A DNA stretch of 64,000 nt from Lysobacter arseniciresistens ZS79 (GTDB lineage Bacteria; Pseudomonadota; Gammaproteobacteria; Xanthomonadales; Xanthomonadaceae). The notes below the pieces were generated by a model. The model made no database searches and was not told the DNA's origin. It worked only from the letters and a program-made list of their open reading frames with translations. The stretch is from NCBI RefSeq assembly GCF_000768335.1, contig NZ_AVPT01000009.1, positions 1-64,000 on the forward strand. The letters are read 5' to 3'. This document shows, in pieces, positions 58,348-64,000 of the stretch; the stretch's first letter is position 1, and the number at the start of each line of letters is the position of its first letter. Made by a program: the position numbers and the translations under genes.

Positions 58348-59448
58348 ATGCGTTTCAGCCTGCAACGCGAAGTGTTTCTCAAGCCGTTGGCGCAGGTCGT
58401 CAACGTGGTCGAACGCCGGCAGACCCTGCCCGTGCTGGCCAACCTGCTGGTCCAGGTCAACGGCGGCGAGCTGTCGCTGACCGGCACCGACCTGGAGGTC
58501 GAGATGGTCTCGCGCATCGCGGTCGACGACGCCGAGGACGGCGAGACCACGATCCCGGCGCGCAAGCTGTTCGACATCGTCCGTGCCCTGCCCGACGGCA
58601 GCCGGGTGTCGATCAGCCAGAGCGCCGACAAGGTGACGGTGCAGGCCGGCCGCTCGCGCTTCACCCTGGCCAGCCTGCCGGCGAACGACTTCCCGTCGAT
58701 CGACGAGGTCGAGGCGACCGAGCGCGTGCGCGTGGCCGAGGCGACCCTGAAGGAGCTGATCGAACGCACCGCGTTCGCGATGGCCCAGCAGGACGTGCGC
58801 TACTACCTCAACGGCCTGCTGTTCGACCTGCGCGAGGACAGCCTGCGCTGCGTCGCCACCGACGGCCATCGGCTGGCCCTGTGCGAGGCCGAGTACGAAG
58901 GCAGCGCCCAGACCAAGCGCCAGATCATCGTGCCGCGCAAGGGCGTGACCGAACTGCAGCGCCTGCTCGAGGGCGGCGACCGCGAGCTTGAGCTGGAGAT
59001 GGGTCGCGGCCACATCCGGGTCAAGCGCGACGACGTCACCTTCACCAGCAAGCTGATCGACGGCCGCTTCCCCGACTACGAGGCGGTGATCCCGATCGGC
59101 GCCGACAAGGAAGTGAAGATCGACCGCGAGGTGCTGCGGGCCTCGCTGCAGCGCGCCGCGATCCTGTCCAACGAGAAGTACCGCGGCGTCCGCATCGAGG
59201 TCTCGCCGGGGCAGCTGAAGATCAGCGCGCACAACCCCGAGCAGGAGGAGGCGCAGGAGGAGGTCGAGGCCGAGACCCGGGTCGACGACCTGGCGGTGGG
59301 TTTCAACGTCAACTACCTGCTGGACGCGTTGACCGCGCTGAAGGACGAGCAGGTGACCCTGGCCCTGCGCGACGCCAACTCCTCCGCCCTGGTGCGCGAG
59401 GCGTCCAACGACCGTTGCCGCCACGTCGTGATGCCGCTGCGCTTGTGA
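58348..59448 (+). CDS. dnaN: DNA polymerase III beta sliding clamp
   Basis: A 366-residue clamp, standard length. Starts MRFSLQREVFLKPLAQVVNV; NLLVQVNGGELSLTGTDLEVEM, the central VATDGHRLALCE motif and the C-terminal NDRCRHVVMPLRL (client-binding M-P-L-R-L end) are all present. AGGGGAAGG precedes the ATG. Confidence 0.98.
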   Translation: MRFSLQREVFLKPLAQVVNVVERRQTLPVLANLLVQVNGGELSLTGTDLEVEMVSRIAVDDAEDGETTIPARKLFDIVRALPDGSRVSISQSADKVTVQAGRSRFTLASLPANDFPSIDEVEATERVRVAEATLKELIERTAFAMAQQDVRYYLNGLLFDLREDSLRCVATDGHRLALCEAEYEGSAQTKRQIIVPRKGVTELQRLLEGGDRELELEMGRGHIRVKRDDVTFTSKLIDGRFPDYEAVIPIGADKEVKIDREVLRASLQRAAILSNEKYRGVRIEVSPGQLKISAHNPEQEEAQEEVEAETRVDDLAVGFNVNYLLDALTALKDEQVTLALRDANSSALVREASNDRCRHVVMPLRL

Positions 59449-59464
59449 TGTTCCACGTGGAACC
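59449..59464. other. parS: parS centromere site 1
   Basis: TGTTCCACGTGGAACC, a perfect inner palindrome matching the ParB target parS, starts inside the dnaN stop codon and runs into the gap before recF. The rest of the 94-bp gap to recF shows no other signal. Confidence 0.88.
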
Positions 59465-59542
59465 GGTTGATGTACGTAACGCGCCCGGCTTGTCCGGGCG
59501 TGTTGCCGTCTGGCCTGCTGATCCCTCCCCGGAGCATCCCCC

Positions 59543-60658
59543 GTGCGGGTGACCCGGCTCGACCTGCGCAACGTCCGCCGGTTCGACGAGGTGTCGATCC
59601 GCCCCGCGTCCGGCCTGAACGTGCTGACCGGTGGCAACGGCGCCGGCAAGAGCAGTGTGCTCGAAGCGCTGCACCTGATGGCGTACGGGCGAAGCTTCCG
59701 CGGGCGGGTGCGCGACGGGCTGGTCCGCAGCGGCGCGCCGGCGCTGGAGGTATTCGTCGAATGGCGCGAGCCGGTGACGGGTTCGGACGGATCGGTGGTC
59801 GGTGGAACGGAACGGACGCGCCGTGCCGGGCTGCGGCACTCGGGCCAGGACTGGGACGGCCGGCTCGACGGCCAGTCGATCGCCCAGCTCGGCGACCTGC
59901 TGTCGGCGTTGGCGGTTGTGACGTTCGAACCAGGCAGCCACGCGCTGGTCGCGGGCTCGGCCGATATCCGCCGACGCTACCTCGATTGGGGCCTGTTCCA
60001 CGTGGAACAGGCCTTTACCCCGGTGTGGCGGCGTTACGCGCGGGCGCTCAGGCAGCGGAACGCCCTGCTGAAATCGCGTGCCGGTGACGCGCAGCTGGAT
60101 GCCTGGGACCATGAGCTCGCGCAGGCCGGCGAACTGCTGTCGGGCTATCGCGAGACGTTCCTTGCCCGGCTGGAACCGGGGTTCCGCGCCTTGACCGGCG
60201 AGCTGGCCCCCGCCCTCGGCGGCACCGCGCTGGAGTACTCGCCCGGCTGGCGCAAACACGAACTCCCGCTCGCCGACGCCCTGCTGCTGGCCCGCGACCG
60301 CGACCGGCTGGCCGGATTCACCTCGGTCGGGCCGCACCGCGCCGACTGGCGGGTCGGGTTCGCCTCCCTGCCCGGCCGTGAGGCCCTGTCGCGGGGGCAG
60401 ACCAAGCTGGTCGCACTGTCGGCCCTGCTCGCGCAGGCCGATCATCTGGCGGCGGTCCGCGGTTGCTGGCCGGTGGTGGCGCTCGACGATCTCGCCTCGG
60501 AGCTGGATCGCGACCACCAGGAGCGCGTGATCGACCGCCTGCTGGCCAGCGGTGCGCAGGTCTGGGTCACCGGCACCGAACTGCCGCCGGCACTGGCGGC
60601 CGGCGACCGCGGCTTCTCCTTGTTCCACGTGGAACACGGCCGGATCGAGCCCCGCTGA
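59543..60658 (+). CDS. recF: DNA replication and repair protein RecF
   Basis: A 371-residue SMC-like ATPase. Walker A NVLTGGNGAGKSSVLEALHL, signature REALSRGQTKLVALSALLAQ and Walker B PVVALDDLASELDRDHQ. RecF loads RecA at gaps with RecO and RecR. The start is a GTG at 59543. Two parS sites are embedded in the coding sequence, each encoding FHVE. Confidence 0.96.
   Translation: MRVTRLDLRNVRRFDEVSIRPASGLNVLTGGNGAGKSSVLEALHLMAYGRSFRGRVRDGLVRSGAPALEVFVEWREPVTGSDGSVVGGTERTRRAGLRHSGQDWDGRLDGQSIAQLGDLLSALAVVTFEPGSHALVAGSADIRRRYLDWGLFHVEQAFTPVWRRYARALRQRNALLKSRAGDAQLDAWDHELAQAGELLSGYRETFLARLEPGFRALTGELAPALGGTALEYSPGWRKHELPLADALLLARDRDRLAGFTSVGPHRADWRVGFASLPGREALSRGQTKLVALSALLAQADHLAAVRGCWPVVALDDLASELDRDHQERVIDRLLASGAQVWVTGTELPPALAAGDRGFSLFHVEHGRIEPR
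59994..60009. other. parS: parS site 2, inside recF
   Basis: TGTTCCACGTGGAACA, a perfect 16-bp palindrome identical to the parS consensus form used by gammaproteobacterial ParB, encoding LFHVEQ within recF. Confidence 0.92.
60621..60636. other. parS: parS site 3, near the end of recF
   Basis: A second perfect TGTTCCACGTGGAACA palindrome, encoding LFHVEH a few codons before the recF stop. Confidence 0.92.
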
Positions 60659-60715
60659 CCCTCGCCGAGCGCCGTCCGGACAGCTGCGCGCCGGGTTCGC
60701 CGGGGCCGCGTCGGC

Positions 60716-60721
60716 TATACT
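60716..60721 (+). promoter_or_regulatory. Probable gyrB -10 box
   Basis: TATACT stands alone in GC-rich sequence 73 bases before the gyrB ATG. No clear -35 box lies 17 bp upstream. Confidence 0.4.
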
Positions 60722-60742
60722 CGGAGGCATCCATTCAAGTGA

Positions 60743-63259
<2,517 letters not shown>

Positions 63260-63351
63260 AGCACCGGGCCGGCGACCACCGCCGCCGGACCTTGACGGCC
63301 CATTCATCGAAGCGGGGCTACAAGAACCCTCCACGGAACAGGAACCCCGCC

Positions 63352-64000
63352 ATGAAACCGTTGCTGCCCGGCCTGGCCGTCGCCATCACCCTCGCCGTCA
63401 CCGCGTGCGCCACCACCACCTCGCCCACCGGGCGTACCCAGCAGGTCGGCGCGGTTCCGCAGCAGCAGCTCAACCAGATGGGCGCGCAGGCGTTCGCCGA
63501 GTACAAGGCGAAGCTGCCGCAGAGCAACGACGCCGGCCAGACCGCCTACATGCGCTGCGTGGTGTCGGCGGTGACCCGCCAGCTGCCGTCCAACATGCAG
63601 GCCAACTGGGAAAGCGCGCTGTTCGTCAACAAGGAACCCAACGCCTTCGCCCTGCCCGGCGGCAAGGTCGGCCTGTACACCGGCATCTTCACCGTGGCAC
63701 GCAACCAGGACCAGCTGGCCGGCGTGGTCGCCCACGAGATCGGCCACGTGGTGTCGCGCCACCACGACGAGCGCGTCACCCGCCAGCTCGGCGCCCAGGC
63801 CGGACTCGGCATCCTCGGCGCGCTGGTCGGCTCGCAGTACGGCTCCGGTGCCGCGCAGGCCACCCAGCAACTGGGTGGCGCCGCGGTCCAGGCCGCGTTC
63901 CTGCTGCCCAACAACCGCCAGCAGGAGTCCGAAGCCGACATCGTCGGCCAGCGGCTGATGGCACAGGCCGGGTTCGACCCGCGCGAGGCGGTGGACCTGT
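63352..64000 (+). CDS. M48 family metallopeptidase lipoprotein (3' end missing)
   Basis: The first 216 residues are visible and the frame is open at the window edge. A signal with lipobox ([12 protein letters not shown]) is followed by the M48 domain: [17 protein letters not shown], zinc motif [14 protein letters not shown] (HEIGH) and the second-ligand helix [21 protein letters not shown]. It resembles LoiP/YcaL-type periplasmic proteases that degrade misfolded outer-membrane proteins. Confidence 0.93.
   Translation, partial: MKPLLPGLAVAITLAVTACATTTSPTGRTQQVGAVPQQQLNQMGAQAFAEYKAKLPQSNDAGQTAYMRCVVSAVTRQLPSNMQANWESALFVNKEPNAFALPGGKVGLYTGIFTVARNQDQLAGVVAHEIGHVVSRHHDERVTRQLGAQAGLGILGALVGSQYGSGAAQATQQLGGAAVQAAFLLPNNRQQESEADIVGQRLMAQAGFDPREAVDL

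Overview
The window is very GC-rich bacterial chromosome from the Xanthomonadales (Lysobacteraceae), most like Lysobacter or Luteimonas. Three things point there: the rpmH–dnaA–dnaN–recF–gyrB origin order with rnpA, yidC and mnmE on the other side; a monomeric NADP-isocitrate dehydrogenase; and interspersed GTAGGAGCGAC-type palindromes. The genus is an inference. The window opens inside a comF-type gene and closes inside an M48 metallopeptidase gene.

From 1 to 13.5 kb lies mostly housekeeping DNA: ubiA, tRNA-Arg(CCG) abutting a cytochrome c5 gene, a serine hydrolase, zapE, an M20 peptidase, queF, a LysM protein, a BetT-type transporter, a YecA/SEC-C protein, csaA, a sugE guanidinium exporter with a clear guanidine-II (mini-ykkC) leader, crcB and a GFA protein. 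At 4.4–5.0 kb a deletion has joined two membrane-protein genes, one of the DUF421 family.

From 13.5 to 18 kb lies an accessory island of convergent modules. A PAAR–GH108 muramidase with a lipoprotein partner reads right. A PAAR protein with a JAB/DUF4329-like C-terminus and a membrane partner reads left. Their PAAR halves are close homologues in inverted orientation. Between them sits an AbiF/Abi_2 HEPN gene behind an IS481 relic. At the 3' end of abiF the opposite strand has a promoter-like sequence, a short structured RNA and a U-tract, which reads as a candidate RNA antitoxin gene. This is the most interesting locus here.

From 18 to 31 kb are icd, a DUF4344 metallopeptidase, a GntR/ABC operon with a leaderless promoter and operator, an exported methyltransferase-like protein, rluE, a response regulator–histidine kinase, hrpB and tatD.

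From 31 to 44.5 kb runs a large leftward Tad/Flp pilus locus: pilin, TadG-like, TadE-like, CpaB, secretin, an FHA–TadA fusion, TadB, TadC, DUF192, TadE and an OmpA lipoprotein. Most genes overlap by 4 bp. A consensus Clp/CRP site lies upstream, and a terminator follows the pilin gene. No TadZ or prepilin peptidase gene is visible.

From 44.5 to 52.5 kb are two ABC-2 export systems, a ferredoxin–NADP reductase, an exported peptidase-like hydrolase and a TonB-domain lipoprotein. From 52.7 to 64 kb is the replication origin region: mnmE, yidC, rnpA and rpmH lead away leftward, and dnaA, dnaN, recF and gyrB rightward. A probable oriC lies between dnaA and dnaN, and three perfect parS sites lie within dnaN–recF.
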